Shown here in pieces: positions 1 to 10,391 of a stretch of 64,000 nt of DNA. The notes beneath the pieces are model-generated. The model ran no database searches and was not told where the DNA came from. It worked only from the letters and a program-made list of their open reading frames with translations. The stretch's first letter is position 1. Each line of letters opens with the position of its first letter. The position numbers and the translations under genes are program-made. Where the stretch lies: the NCBI RefSeq assembly GCF_000003855.2, contig NW_003101676.1, positions 701,531 through 765,530 on the forward strand, in the 5' to 3' direction. Source of the DNA: Blastomyces gilchristii SLH14081. Taxonomy: Eukaryota; Ascomycota; Eurotiomycetes; Onygenales; Ajellomycetaceae.

Positions 1-770
1 CACAGCAGTCGGGCATTCCATACAGCCAAACCAGCAGGAATCGCATCACATTGCACTCGGAAAACCAAAATATTTCCGTTAGTTCGTTTCCTGAAGAGAC
101 TCTGACCCAATCGGATCCTTTATCAGGCATCTCTTTACTCGATATTAGCTCGCTGTCCAGAGGATGCTCCCGACAACGCCAGTTGCAGCGGAACCAACCA
201 TCTCTGGGCGCTCACAAGAGCACAAGAGCTGCTCAGGCGGCTGTGCCGAGGCTGTTTTTACCCCAGAAGTCAGCAGAATCGTCATCGCATTGAACCTAAA
301 GATAAGATCGATACTGCGAGTAAACAGAAGCATAGTAGAGGGTTGAATATAATAATGAGATATGGAGCTCCCACCGCTAGGGTATAAGCTTTTGGTCTTT
401 CTCCAGCCTCAGTGCATCAAACAGCTCTTTTCCCGGCAACTAGTTACTCCGTATGCTCTAGCCGGCTGTTGCGCCGAGGTCCGATAGCCCCTAGTTACAA
501 GTTACGGGCGTATAACTACGTCTAGATTCCCCCACACCTGTATCATAACTGTACGTCAACGTTTCGGAGTCCAAGCAAACTGAAAGAGACGGTCCGAATG
601 TCTTCCCTTCGTTCCGGTGGTTAAAGCTCGACAATTATCTTGCCCATCAAACTGTCACATCTCAGGGCTCCTCGGTTCACCCACGTGAACAGACAACCAA
701 CATTGCATTGGAACCCGCATCAAATCGCTAGATACAGCTTTCTTCTTCTCTCTAAATCTTCATCTCCAGC
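1..770. other. Intergenic / leader of SPS19 gene
   Basis: No gene recognised. Short open frames on both strands are low in information and match no family I know. The last part, a pyrimidine-rich stretch just before the ATG at 771, is probably the 5' leader of the dienoyl-CoA reductase gene. One copy of the 9-bp word TACTCCGTA lies at 445-453. Confidence 0.5.
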
Positions 771-2329
771 ATGTCTCTCCCCAAGTCTGCATACGTCAGT
801 GAGGTGTGGAAGGATGGAATCTTTGGTATGCTTCTCCTACCTCCTTATCACCATAGCATAGCTCTCTAATACAGCTACATCCCGAAGTCAAAGGCATCGA
901 AACTAACCATCTCTCTCCGAATCGGCAGATAACAAAGTTGTATTCTGTACCGGCGGTGCCGGTACCATTTGCAGCGCCCAGGTGCGCGCAATGGTACATC
1001 TAGGCGCCAACGCATTCATTCTCGGGCGGAATGTCGAGAAAACTGAGGGAATGGCCAAGGACATTGCTACAGCACGCCCTGGAGCAAAGGTTATTGGACA
1101 AGGCGGTGTTGACGTCCGGAGCTTTGATAGCCTGAAAAGTGCCGCTGAGCGCTGTGTGAAGGAGTTGGGCGCAATCGACTTCGTTATGTACGTTTATACC
1201 CTTCTAGATTCCTTCCCCATGCAATGCAAGAGCCGGGCTAGGAAATTTTACGAGTAAACCTGAGCTTTACGTGCCCCGGTTTCTGGAGGTATGGTGATAT
1301 GTATGCTAATCTAGATCATTGCCAAAAATTCAGTGCTGGCGCAGCTGGGAACTTCCTTGCCTCAATCGATCAGCTTTCAGTCAACGCCTTCAAATCCGTC
1401 ATGGACATCGATGTCTTGGGGTCGTATAATACTCTCAAAGCCACCCTCCCTTACCTCCTCGAATCCGCTGAAAAACACAAGTCGGACGGAGTTACTCGTG
1501 AGTTCTAGTGTGCAATTGTGCTTGCCGCATACGCGTCACAAAATATACTAATTTTACGTTTTTACCGCCAAACACAGCCTCTCCTACGGGCACAGGCGGA
1601 CGCATTATTTTCGTCAGTGCAACAATTCACTATACCGGAATCCCGCTGCAGACACATGTCGCCGTTGCCAAAGCCGGAGTAGACTCGCTGTCGAATAACG
1701 TGGCAATCGAGTATGGCCCGCGGGGCATCAATTCTAACATAATATCACCCGGACCGATCGGAGGCACAGAGGTACGTTGTCCCTGGACTGCGTTCTTGAA
1801 GTTATTTCTAATTTTCGCGTATATCGCTCTCCAACACCGATTGCACGTACCTAATCATTTTAAATAAAACGATATATACACTTACACTTACCTGCGAAAT
1901 CACCAGGGTATGCAACGTCTCTCTCGCATGCAGGATGCAAAGAGCCAGATGAGTGGAATCCCGTCAGGGAGATGGGGCACCGTTAAAGAAATCGCAGATG
2001 CCACCATCTACCTCTTCTCAGATGCTGGAAACTATGTCAATGGCGCAAATGTCGTCGGTACGTAATACCAACAGACACTATTATCTCCCCCCCCTCCCCC
2101 CTCTTCTTCCCCTCCGTACGAAACAACGGGAAACCGAATTTTATTTTCCGATTATAGAAAATTGTCTAAATACTAACTGTCCTGTTTTCGGTTACAATTA
2201 GTGGACGGTTCTGCCTGGCGTTTCCAGAACCAGGCCAGCAAGGCCGGCTTCGAATATCCGGACTTCCTCCTTTCCGGCCAAGAGGTGACGGGTGTGGCAG
2301 GATTGAAGAAATCGAAGTCGAGTCTTTAA
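771..2329 (+). CDS. SPS19: Peroxisomal 2,4-dienoyl-CoA reductase (SPS19 type, SDR family)
   Basis: NADPH-dependent 2,4-dienoyl-CoA reductase, an auxiliary enzyme of peroxisomal beta-oxidation that removes double bonds at even positions of unsaturated acyl-CoAs. Six exons: 771-825, 929-1187, 1334-1497, 1578-1771, 1907-2057, 2202-2329. They join in frame to 316 residues, the usual family size. Visible marks are the Rossmann motif TGGAGTIC near residue 25, the stretch [12 protein letters not shown] across the second intron, and [12 protein letters not shown] followed by a Lys of the active-site helix ([10 protein letters not shown]). The usual SDR Tyr of YxxxK is absent, as is normal in DECR/SPS19 enzymes. 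The protein ends in KSSL; SSL is a weak peroxisomal targeting signal compared with SKL. The start follows a pyrimidine-rich leader and gives [18 protein letters not shown]. Family assignment is firm; location is inferred from the tail. Confidence 0.93.
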
Positions 2330-2753
2330 AATGCTGTATGGATGTATAAATGTTAATATGAGTCTGAATTAAATTGGATGCTAGGGATGAATTAGATATC
2401 CACATTGTTGGTCCCTTTACTAGTTATTTCTATTTCCTATATTTTTGTTGTGCCTAAGCATTCAGTACGGAGTAGTTAATATGTGTATATTTTTCGCTCA
2501 CGGCACTCAGTTGGATTTGAGATGGGATTCTGTTAATCGGTGCGTGGCCGGTTTCCACCTTATCCTATATCTTTAGCCTCTTGAAGATAAAAAAGATAAA
2601 ATATTGATAAAATATATTTTTTTATATTAATATTAAATGACTCGGCGAAAAATATAGCCGTCCGGCAGCTAACTAACTATCTGTGTTGGCGCTTAGTCAT
2701 AAATAATGGGACAAAATAAACTAACTGGGCTAGACAGTCAGCACCAATTACAT
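2330..2753. other. Intergenic, AT-rich
   Basis: 3' flank of the SPS19 gene and upstream flank of a tRNA. The part at 2585-2640 is strongly AT-rich (runs of ataaaatat type). One TACGGAGTA word lies at 2466-2474. No gene seen. Confidence 0.5.
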
Positions 2754-2833
2754 GCCCTTGTAGCTCAGTCGTAGTAGCGCATGACTTGTAGTAATGAGAT
2801 CATGAGGTCCGCGGTTCAATCCCGCGCGGGGGC
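2754..2833 (+). tRNA. tRNA-Thr (TGT) with 8-nt intron
   Basis: Cloverleaf read by eye. Acceptor stem GCCCTTG (2754-2760) pairs with CGGGGGC (2827-2833), with two G-T pairs. The anticodon stem is CATGA/TCATG, and the T stem CGCGG/CCGCG flanks TTCAATC. The anticodon TGT is at 2787-2789. An 8-nt insert (2791-2798, gtaatgag) sits one base 3' of the anticodon, the canonical place for a nuclear tRNA intron. The D stem has one mismatch. A run of T at about 2843-2850 fits a Pol III terminator. Confidence 0.87.
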
Positions 2834-3399
2834 AGGTTATCCTTTTTTTTCTTTTTTCTTTTTTCTCTGCATCCTCTTGATATTTGGAGGGAGCTTTTTT
2901 TTTTTTCCTTCCCTTTGCTTCTTTCCATTTCTTATTTTTTGAAATGACGTAAGTCTGACAAGTCTGTTGGTCCAAAGATATAGTTATATGTCTCCTAAGG
3001 TGTACGTACACAGGTTGTGTGTACCCCTTGTCTTCACAGTTCTTTCTTACTTTGAACATATCAGCATCTGAATGCAAGCCTGTTGAAATATGCAATTATT
3101 GGAGAGTCTGCACTTGAGTTCACAAGAGGCCAAATCTTCACTTGGTTACTCTGGACTTCATACGGTCGAATCGAAAGGACCAGCGAAAAGGACGAGGTGG
3201 AAACTTGATCCCTTGCAGGTCTATTGCCCTAAGCCTTGGTATTCTCAATCAACTCACCTTTTGAGAATCCCCCGGTCCAGTTACCTCGAGAAGCTGGAAA
3301 ACGGCCATTTAAAAGTTCCCGCGCTAGCGGCGGCTGAGTCGAGCGAGTGGCGTTGAACCCAAACATAACTTTTTCCGGCCCTCGCAAATCAAACAATCA
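2834..3399. other. Spacer between two tRNA-Thr genes
   Basis: Begins with the T/C-rich Pol III terminator region (2840-2940). No gene is recognised in the remainder; the one open frame here (3090-3356) has no recognisable product. Confidence 0.5.
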
Positions 3400-3471
3400 G
3401 CGCGCATGGCTAAGTGGTTACGGCGTCCCGCTCGTAACGGGAAGATCGTCGGTTCGACTCCGACTGTGCGC
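3400..3471 (+). tRNA. tRNA-Thr (CGT)
   Basis: Intronless cloverleaf. Acceptor GCGCGCA (3400-3406) pairs with TGTGCGC (3465-3471), followed by discriminator A. The anticodon stem CCCG/CGGG encloses loop CTCGTAA, giving anticodon CGT, which reads ACG (Thr). The T arm is GTCGG-TTCGACT-CCGAC. It lies 0.6 kb downstream of, and on the same strand as, the tRNA-Thr(TGT) gene. Confidence 0.92.
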
Positions 3472-5468
3472 ATTTGTCGAGTTATTTAAAATTATCTAGT
3501 TATTCCTTTTAATTTTTTTGTTATGTTTCCGCTGTTCATTTTCATTTAACCTCTTGGGCTAGGAGGATTTATATATTTTTTGCCAATCGTCCTCATGTCA
3601 ATGGCATATCCTAGTATTGCTTTTCGTGGGCGGCTGGCTGGAAAGTCTGTGAAAGTGAATTAATTGTGTTCATTTGACGACGTATTCTTTATTAATATTG
3701 AGGAATGTACGAGGAAACCATACATTACCTTTGTTTCCCCGGGGCTTGGGAAATAAATACGGCGGGTATGTTGATGAGAGCATGCTATATCTGTATGCTT
3801 ATATACAGATATCAACTCAGGTTTCCTCGCTAAGACTAACTAACGCGAAGTTGCATCAGAACACAAAGATTATGGGTATATGCAATTGGAATTTCTGCGG
3901 GAAACTGTAGTCATCATTGAATATAAGTCACTTGTATATATATACAGGAGTTGTATCGCCAAGAATAACACAGCCCAACGCCTAGCTTTTTGGGATGAGC
4001 AGGATACGACAGTGATGTCCATCGTGCGCTCGGTTCTGTGAAGGACTGAGTGTTGTAGCAATTGAAAGTCAAAGGGAGGATTTCATTCATCGGGGTTGAG
4101 ATAGGTGAATGGCAATGAAAGAAGAAGAGAAATAAAGGGAAGAAAAGAGAGTGAAAAGGGCTAGAAAACTAAGTAGCAAGGAATGATGAGTTATTAAAGA
4201 TATAGAATGGATAAATGCTCATATGTTATTCGATTAGTCATTCACAGTGTACGAAGTAGATCTCTGGTCTTCGTTTGAACAGCATGGACTGTAGGGGATG
4301 TGAGTGATGGCTATTTTATCTCTATTTTATTCTGAAGTATAGCACTAGGGCATGATCTGATAGCAACACAACGCACTCACAGGTGGTGACAGGGGCACCA
4401 GTGCTCAGCCAACAGCAACGGCAAAGAGATGAGAGAGCGGGCCATGATAAAGGAGTAATGGCCTTCTATAGAAGATTTGAAACCACTTCCACCTGGTTGT
4501 CCGGATAGCATTGCGCTCTGCCCCTATCCTATCTTAACCTCAATGTTTCCTCCAAAGTCTAGCAAAGACAAGAGAGGTAAAGAAGACCGCCAGTCAGCCC
4601 AAATGAATCATCATATGAAATGTGTTCTGTCACTGCTGAAAATAGGAGGAGATAGTAACCACGCCAGCTAGTGACAGAGTGAGTGAATGAATGAATAAGT
4701 GGACAGATGAACACACCCAGCCCTCTCTTTGTGTTGAGCTTCATTCCCGTATCTTCGAGGGCCACAGATTTCGAGGATATTCTTTCATCTCTTTCTCGAT
4801 TCCCCCTTTCTAAATTTATTTCATTTCTCCATAGGAGAAGAGAGGTTTGTTTTTGTTCAGAAAACAGCGCATTGGGTTTCTTTGTCTTTGATTTCTTGTA
4901 CTTTGAATTGCACAATTATTTCCCCCCATCGCTGAGCGAATTTTAACCCACCACCGTCCTTTATTGCCTAGGCTGTGCCTGGCGTGTCTCATCCAAGAAG
5001 AAACACAACGTGGAGGCTTGTTTCTTGAGTTATTTCGTCGTTAGTTGGTCATCAAGTCCATTCGTTCAATCTTGCAGCCCGTACCACATTGACACTTGCT
5101 TACACCCGAGTTCGAGGCCCATTGACTCGAGCAATCAAAGAGAATAGACAGCAAAGGAAACGTACCTCGATATCACCTGAAAAATAACATCCATTGTCCT
5201 CGATTTCGCTTCTAGGAAAGGCTGGGGTGCATCCTTTTGGAGGCCCAAATCCGCCTGGGCGACTAGAGGTGTTGATATTTCCGTCGCCAGCAAAGTCACA
5301 TCTTCGCAATCGGCGATCTCAATAAGAAAGTTCCTTGTTCGATTTAAACCTATCAACCTCCATATCCGGAGTTTCGGACAACTCTATCCCTAGCAAAGAG
5401 GATGAGTCCCTTTTAATCACACACCCCCTTCTCACCTCATATCCCTCGTATTGCCAGTTGACCCTAGG
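3472..5468. other. Long intergenic region
   Basis: About 2 kb with no recognisable gene. Short open frames are low complexity or shadows. The right-hand third (about 4700-5468) is probably promoter and leader of the coiled-coil gene at 5469 and could hold a leader intron I cannot place. Confidence 0.4.
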
Positions 5469-8400
5469 ATGGCGAGAAAGACGACCGAGAAACCCTATGG
5501 CAACAACATCGAGCAGAACGCACACGTTCAACAAGGCCCAGTGTCTTCGGGAAACCAAACTCAGGGCCGTGCTAATTCCTCAAGGCCAAATGAGAATGCT
5601 GCCCTTAAGGACGAGAGTACCAAACGGGAAGCCACACAAGGAAAAGAGAGTAGGAATGTTCATGCGTCGAGAACTAACGAACAAACTTCCGACCAGAAGA
5701 CATTTATCAAGAAAGATGCCACTCACGGAAGAGAAAACCAGCTAAAAGACACAACAAAACCAGACCTAAAGGGAAAGGGAAATGACCAAAACAATGGAAT
5801 GGCTAAAGGAAACGCCCCAATCACCAGCGATCGGTATACAGTTGGAAGGACAGCGACTCCTCCACCAAATCGACCGGCCTCGTTTGGTACATACTCGGCC
5901 AGTCCAGAAAAGATGTCCGATAATGCCGCCAGGGTTAGCAAGAATGACCGACCAGCCGCGTCCAGCTCAGGGCCAAACAGCACCACTGTCGACAAAATGC
6001 AGGGTAAAGCTAAACCGCAAGATCCACGGTCCAGGGGTGAAATGACAAACTTGTCTGCAAAGGCTTGCCAAAGAGCTGCAACGGACCGCAGTACGCCAAT
6101 AAGTAGCAGACCGTCATCCCCCAGCAAGTTGACTACTGAAACAAATGTTCAATCGGCTCCACGTTCCACGTTAAAGGGTGGAAGAACGAACAACGTCATG
6201 GAAGACACTACCATCGCATCTGGGCAATCCACGAAGGCGAAAAAGAAGACCCGTAGAGGCAGGAAGAAGAAGCAGCCATCTACTATGGACCAAGAGGATG
6301 CAGCAACTGATAATAGTTCAAAATCTGACGCATCGAGCCCGACTAAGTCGGATGCCCCTTCCAAGACAGCCACCGGGAACAAGTCAATGGAGATTGTAGC
6401 GGCTAGTATGAACCCAGCGACTGTTATCGGAAAAGTGGATATAGATACGAAGGAGCAATCGAGCAAAGGGAATTGGGTAAGGGGCCGTGCTCCGTCTCCA
6501 GTTAAACGAGATGGGATTGAGCGCACTAAGATCGACGATGTTTTCAATGCCAAAGCCACAGCGCCCAAGAACGAAGAGCCTGTGAATAGTGACCAAAGCC
6601 CGGCAAACGGTGGCCGTGAAGAAGAAGCTTTCGCAGGTGTCGGCAGCGGCCAGGGTCCAAGTTTCACGAAGGCTGTTAAAAAACGAAACCGGCCGCGGCC
6701 TAGCAAGGCAGAGAAGCTTCCAAACAGGCAAGCTGCTACCCAAGCTGATTCTCGAGGGCTTGAGAACAACACCCAAGATATATATGAAAGACCTGGACTA
6801 GAGGATGATACGAATGATCGTTCAATGATTAGTATCGCGGATATACCTTCGGACGACGAACTTGGAGCTGAAAAAATGGAAGAGATCTTCGGAAGAAATG
6901 ACGTGCCTGATTCGAGCAAGCTGGAGTGTGTTAAGGTCATCATGATGAAGCAAAGCCAAATCATCGCGCGAAAAACTCAGCTGGTGAACAAGTATCACAG
7001 AGAAAACGAGGAGTTGCAGGAAACAGTGGGGGAGTTAGACTCCAGTATCTTGACTCAGGAGGACGACAACAGCGAGCAACAGGTACAAATCGACAAGCTA
7101 AAAGCGATGGTGGACGAATTTCAGCGACGGCTGCAAAATCAAGAGTCGTTCATTAAAATTGCCGAGCAGGACAAATCTCGACTGGAAGAAGAACTTAATT
7201 CTAGCTCAACATCACTCAAGAGCATGGAAAACGAGAGGAAGGCACTCAAAGAATCAGTTTCCAAAATGGAAAAGGATATGGTCCTGATGCAAAATGATAT
7301 AGCACAGCTAATCGGAGAAAGGCACGGGTTTCTCGCGACGATCAGCAACTACGAATCAGATCGGGACATGCTGCTGTGTCAGTTACAAAATAGCCCTACG
7401 CAGGAAGAAAATGTTCGTCTGCAGGCTGAGCTCCTGGAGAAAAATGCTGAGCTCGTTGTTGCCAATCAAAACTTCAATGATTTGCAGAGGGAGTATATAG
7501 CCCTGAAAAAACGTAGGGGGAAGGAGCAGGGGAAGCGCAGGTTATCGGCATTGAGTACAGAATTGTCGCTTCTGGGGGATGAAAAGGAGGAGGACTGGGA
7601 GCCGGACATAGATCAGAGCGGCGTGGAGAGAAACCCTTTCGCCCCGCTGCCGTCTTCAGTCACGACGCCTACGCTTTTCCAATTTGGCGAACTAGCCACC
7701 TATGGGAATGGGGTGGAGAAGAACGAGACTAGGTTGAACATCCTAAAGACGTTCCTGCACCAGACAGACGAGGAAGCTAAGAATTCAGAATCTCCTATAT
7801 GTCTGAATGCCGGCACTCAGACAGAAATTATACCGAGCACCTTGAGCTCCACACCAAAGAATGAGCCAGAAGTGTTGGAAGCTTCGACGCAAACACCAGC
7901 ATACGTGGAACATGGCACCCACGGCTCAACCCAGACAAACGTGGTGGAAATGTTGGAGGCTTCCACGCAGACCATCGCAGGGGCCGGCGTGTATGAGCTG
8001 GGGATGCTTGAAGCTTCCACACAGACAGTGTGCGAACTTGGTGTCTCTAGAGGGAATCAGACAGCTAAACTGGACACTCTGGAGGCCTCCACACAGGCAG
8101 TGTGCGAACCTGGTATCTCTAGAGGGAATCAGACCGTTAAACTGGACAGTCTGGAAGCCTCCACACAGACAGAGGTGGGAGCGAAGGTTCATGAAGTGAA
8201 AATGGTGGAAGCTTCTACACAAACCGATATAGCGGCTGGGGTTTGCGAGACGAAAGACGTGCTGGTGCAGACGGAGCCAGTAACTGTTACTCAAGGAAGC
8301 GAACTAGCACGGAGTCTGAGACTTGCCCTCATAATGTTTGCTTGGGCCGCTATAATACTCTGGGGACATAAGGAGGATCAGCGATTGTGGCTTGATGCCA

Positions 8401-8525
8401 ATGGTGTGTCCCGAGCCGGCCTTGTAGGTATGAGAGACAGGTCCCTGGGCCCATTTCTATGGATAGAGCAGTTGAGGTATGAGCTCATTGTCTGTTTGCA
8501 GGTAGACCGGGTCCTCCCTGGATGA
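5469..8525 (+). CDS. Coiled-coil, TQT-array, tail-anchored-like membrane protein (unknown function)
   Basis: Single-exon reading frame of 1018 residues from the ATG at 5469 (MARKTTEKPYG). I do not recognise a named family. Order of parts: residues 1-475 polar, Lys/Ser/Thr-rich and probably disordered; about 480-690 heptad-rich coiled coil (from SKLECVKVIMMKQ to the KKRRGKEQGKRR end); 780-935 repeated TQT-type motifs, mostly EASTQT; about 949-967 a hydrophobic segment (LRLALIMFAWAAIILWG); then a 50-residue tail ending VLPG. TQT preceded by a small residue is the core of the dynein light chain LC8-binding motif, so I infer an LC8-binding scaffold held at a membrane, possibly the nuclear envelope. 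Codon use looks like its neighbours and the frame is intact. Function is inference only. Confidence 0.8.
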   Translation: MARKTTEKPYGNNIEQNAHVQQGPVSSGNQTQGRANSSRPNENAALKDESTKREATQGKESRNVHASRTNEQTSDQKTFIKKDATHGRENQLKDTTKPDLKGKGNDQNNGMAKGNAPITSDRYTVGRTATPPPNRPASFGTYSASPEKMSDNAARVSKNDRPAASSSGPNSTTVDKMQGKAKPQDPRSRGEMTNLSAKACQRAATDRSTPISSRPSSPSKLTTETNVQSAPRSTLKGGRTNNVMEDTTIASGQSTKAKKKTRRGRKKKQPSTMDQEDAATDNSSKSDASSPTKSDAPSKTATGNKSMEIVAASMNPATVIGKVDIDTKEQSSKGNWVRGRAPSPVKRDGIERTKIDDVFNAKATAPKNEEPVNSDQSPANGGREEEAFAGVGSGQGPSFTKAVKKRNRPRPSKAEKLPNRQAATQADSRGLENNTQDIYERPGLEDDTNDRSMISIADIPSDDELGAEKMEEIFGRNDVPDSSKLECVKVIMMKQSQIIARKTQLVNKYHRENEELQETVGELDSSILTQEDDNSEQQVQIDKLKAMVDEFQRRLQNQESFIKIAEQDKSRLEEELNSSSTSLKSMENERKALKESVSKMEKDMVLMQNDIAQLIGERHGFLATISNYESDRDMLLCQLQNSPTQEENVRLQAELLEKNAELVVANQNFNDLQREYIALKKRRGKEQGKRRLSALSTELSLLGDEKEEDWEPDIDQSGVERNPFAPLPSSVTTPTLFQFGELATYGNGVEKNETRLNILKTFLHQTDEEAKNSESPICLNAGTQTEIIPSTLSSTPKNEPEVLEASTQTPAYVEHGTHGSTQTNVVEMLEASTQTIAGAGVYELGMLEASTQTVCELGVSRGNQTAKLDTLEASTQAVCEPGISRGNQTVKLDSLEASTQTEVGAKVHEVKMVEASTQTDIAAGVCETKDVLVQTEPVTVTQGSELARSLRLALIMFAWAAIILWGHKEDQRLWLDANGVSRAGLVGMRDRSLGPFLWIEQLRYELIVCLQVDRVLPG
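8010..8160 (+). repeat. 72-nt tandem repeat inside coding sequence
   Basis: Two adjacent 72-nt units encode 24 residues each: LEASTQTVCELGVSRGNQT plus AKLDT, then LEASTQAVCEPGISRGNQT plus VKLDS. A third unit begins (LEASTQTE) before diverging. The period is a multiple of three, so the frame is kept. The second unit has lost its TQT (now TQA). Confidence 0.85.
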
Positions 8526-9267
8526 GGGGTTGAATGTTGGGTTGGGTTGAGATTGCTTGTCCATGTTTTGAGGCAAGGTGCATGCTTCCTCTGCCAAATG
8601 ATGTGTTTTAGGTGGAAATGGGAATTTGGGGTTTTTTCCCAATTCTATCGTAACATTGTCGCGTTTTCATTTTCATTGATTAGCCAGCTTGTCCCCCAGT
8701 TGGTAGGGTATTCTGGCGTGGAAATATGTTTCCTTGCATGCTGCACATAAACTGTGAAACGTTCTTGCTTGCTTTATTAGATGCTTCTCTATTAAAGTGT
8801 GCGGAAAATTGTTAAAATGAATATATGGACATGAATATTTGCTCAACAATCTCCAATTGGATAACATTATCGGCCGTTGAGGTTACGAAGGCGGGCCGAC
8901 AATACTCCGAAGTGTTTGGCGCTGTTCCAAAAATAACCCTCGGCAACCTTTAGAGGTTGCGTCACCTGGTTTGATCCGCTCGCCTCCGCCCACGGTACTG
9001 TACTGGTACATGGCAGCAGCCTGTGAATTGCGTTGTTTTAGTTGTACCACTTAGGCCTCCTTTGTTCCTCTCCTGTTGGCTTCTTCGGCTCCCTTGCCTC
9101 ATCACTCCCTTGCCTCATCATCCTTCGTTCTTCGTCCACATTTCTTTCTCTTCATCAGCCCTTCGACGAGCTGTTGAAATACTGTCTACCAAAACTTTTC
9201 TTATCAACTCATAACTTTCCTCTTGCTGATTACTATTTTCTTTTGTATCGTCTAATTCATTTTAGGG
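8526..9267. other. Intergenic
   Basis: 3' flank of the coiled-coil gene and promoter/leader of the next gene. The stretch 9050-9260 is rich in C and T with CCTTGCCTCATCA repeated twice (about 9091-9121), typical of a fungal 5' leader. No gene seen. Confidence 0.5.
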
Positions 9268-10391
9268 ATGATGCTCCCCGCTCTTTTGGCCGCCAGCGTT
9301 TTGGCGCTGCCAGCTTCGTCCTTCTTGATCACAGGTCCCGCTTTCCGAGAGGTCAACGGCAAACCGCACCTGGTGTATGATGCCAATGTCAATAAACTCG
9401 AACTGAATGTGAAATGTATTGAGTGTCCGTTCCCCCAGTTCACCAGTGAGGAAAGCCTTCTCTGGGATGATGGGTTTGATAGCTTGATGGTATGCCTCCC
9501 TCTCCCCTTTGCTTACATATATATAGTGTTACTTAATGCAGCCCTGAAGAAGAATATAGATACTGATCCGATTCTTTACTCCAGGACCTTAACTTCACTA
9601 CTGAAGGCACCCGACTGCTTGTGAACAAGGGACAGCTTTATCCCATGTTCAACCTCCCTGTTACCCTCGAAACCGTTCTACATCGTCAGTACGATGACAA
9701 GACATCTTTCCCTCTGCCCATCGGCTATGTGTTCGAACGCCTGGCCGTTCAGTCTACCAATGATAAGAGTGGTTCTGAACTACTTCATTTCAACTTCATG
9801 GTCATCGACGTTGCCGGATTTCCAGTTCCAGCGGATGCTGTCAGCCTACGTGTGCTCAAGCTACCGGATGGCACCCTCTTCATGCTCGGTGCGGATATTG
9901 AAGAAGCGGCCCCGAAGATGTCATGGCGCCAGTGCCGCAGAAGGCCCAAGTGCTTGAAGAAGCTCATCATCGCTCGCATTCGTGCAATTATAGAAGCAGC
10001 AAAGGCTAGGGCAAAGGCTGCTGCTGAGAAAATTAAGGGATGCGCTGGCATGAAGGGCGTGACCCACCCAGCTGGAAGCCATCACCATGGTTCCAAGGAC
10101 CATTCATTTGCCCGGGCATTTGCTCGATCACTTCACATTGTTATTGTTCCTGCTCTTCTTGGCCTGTCAGCGGCCCTCTTTGCCTGCAGTGTTGGCTTCA
10201 TTGTTGGTCATGGAATTGCAGCTTTGTGGGCTCGTTATCGCCGCTCTTCACGCAACTGCAACAATGCTCGTGTTGAGAATGGTGATGACATTGAGAAGGA
10301 GCCCTTATTCGTCCCCGAGGATGATGAGCTCCCGCCGCAGTACGAGGACAAGGACCATGGAGACATTGCTCTTCCCGCGGAAAAGGAGTAG
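9268..10391 (+). CDS. Signal-peptide membrane protein, conserved fungal family
   Basis: Two exons, 9268-9489 and 9585-10391, join in phase 0 to 343 residues. The N-terminus (MMLPALLAASVLALPASSFL) is a signal peptide. The exoplasmic part holds a CIEC motif near residue 50 and a beta-rich region (LETVLHRQYDDK, FERLAVQ, LHFNFMVIDVAG). A basic, Ala-rich helix follows (CRRRPKCLKK... AKARAKAAAEK), then a single transmembrane segment at about 256-285 (IVIVPALLGLSAALFACSVG) and an acidic cytoplasmic tail with PPQYED. This suits a type I membrane protein of the secretory pathway. It resembles a fungal domain of unknown function (I believe DUF7728); no activity can be read from it. Confidence 0.85.

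Noticed and set aside
6149..6964. 271-codon open frame on the minus strand
   Set aside because: Antisense shadow of the large coiled-coil gene, whose own frame is longer, intact and has structured features.
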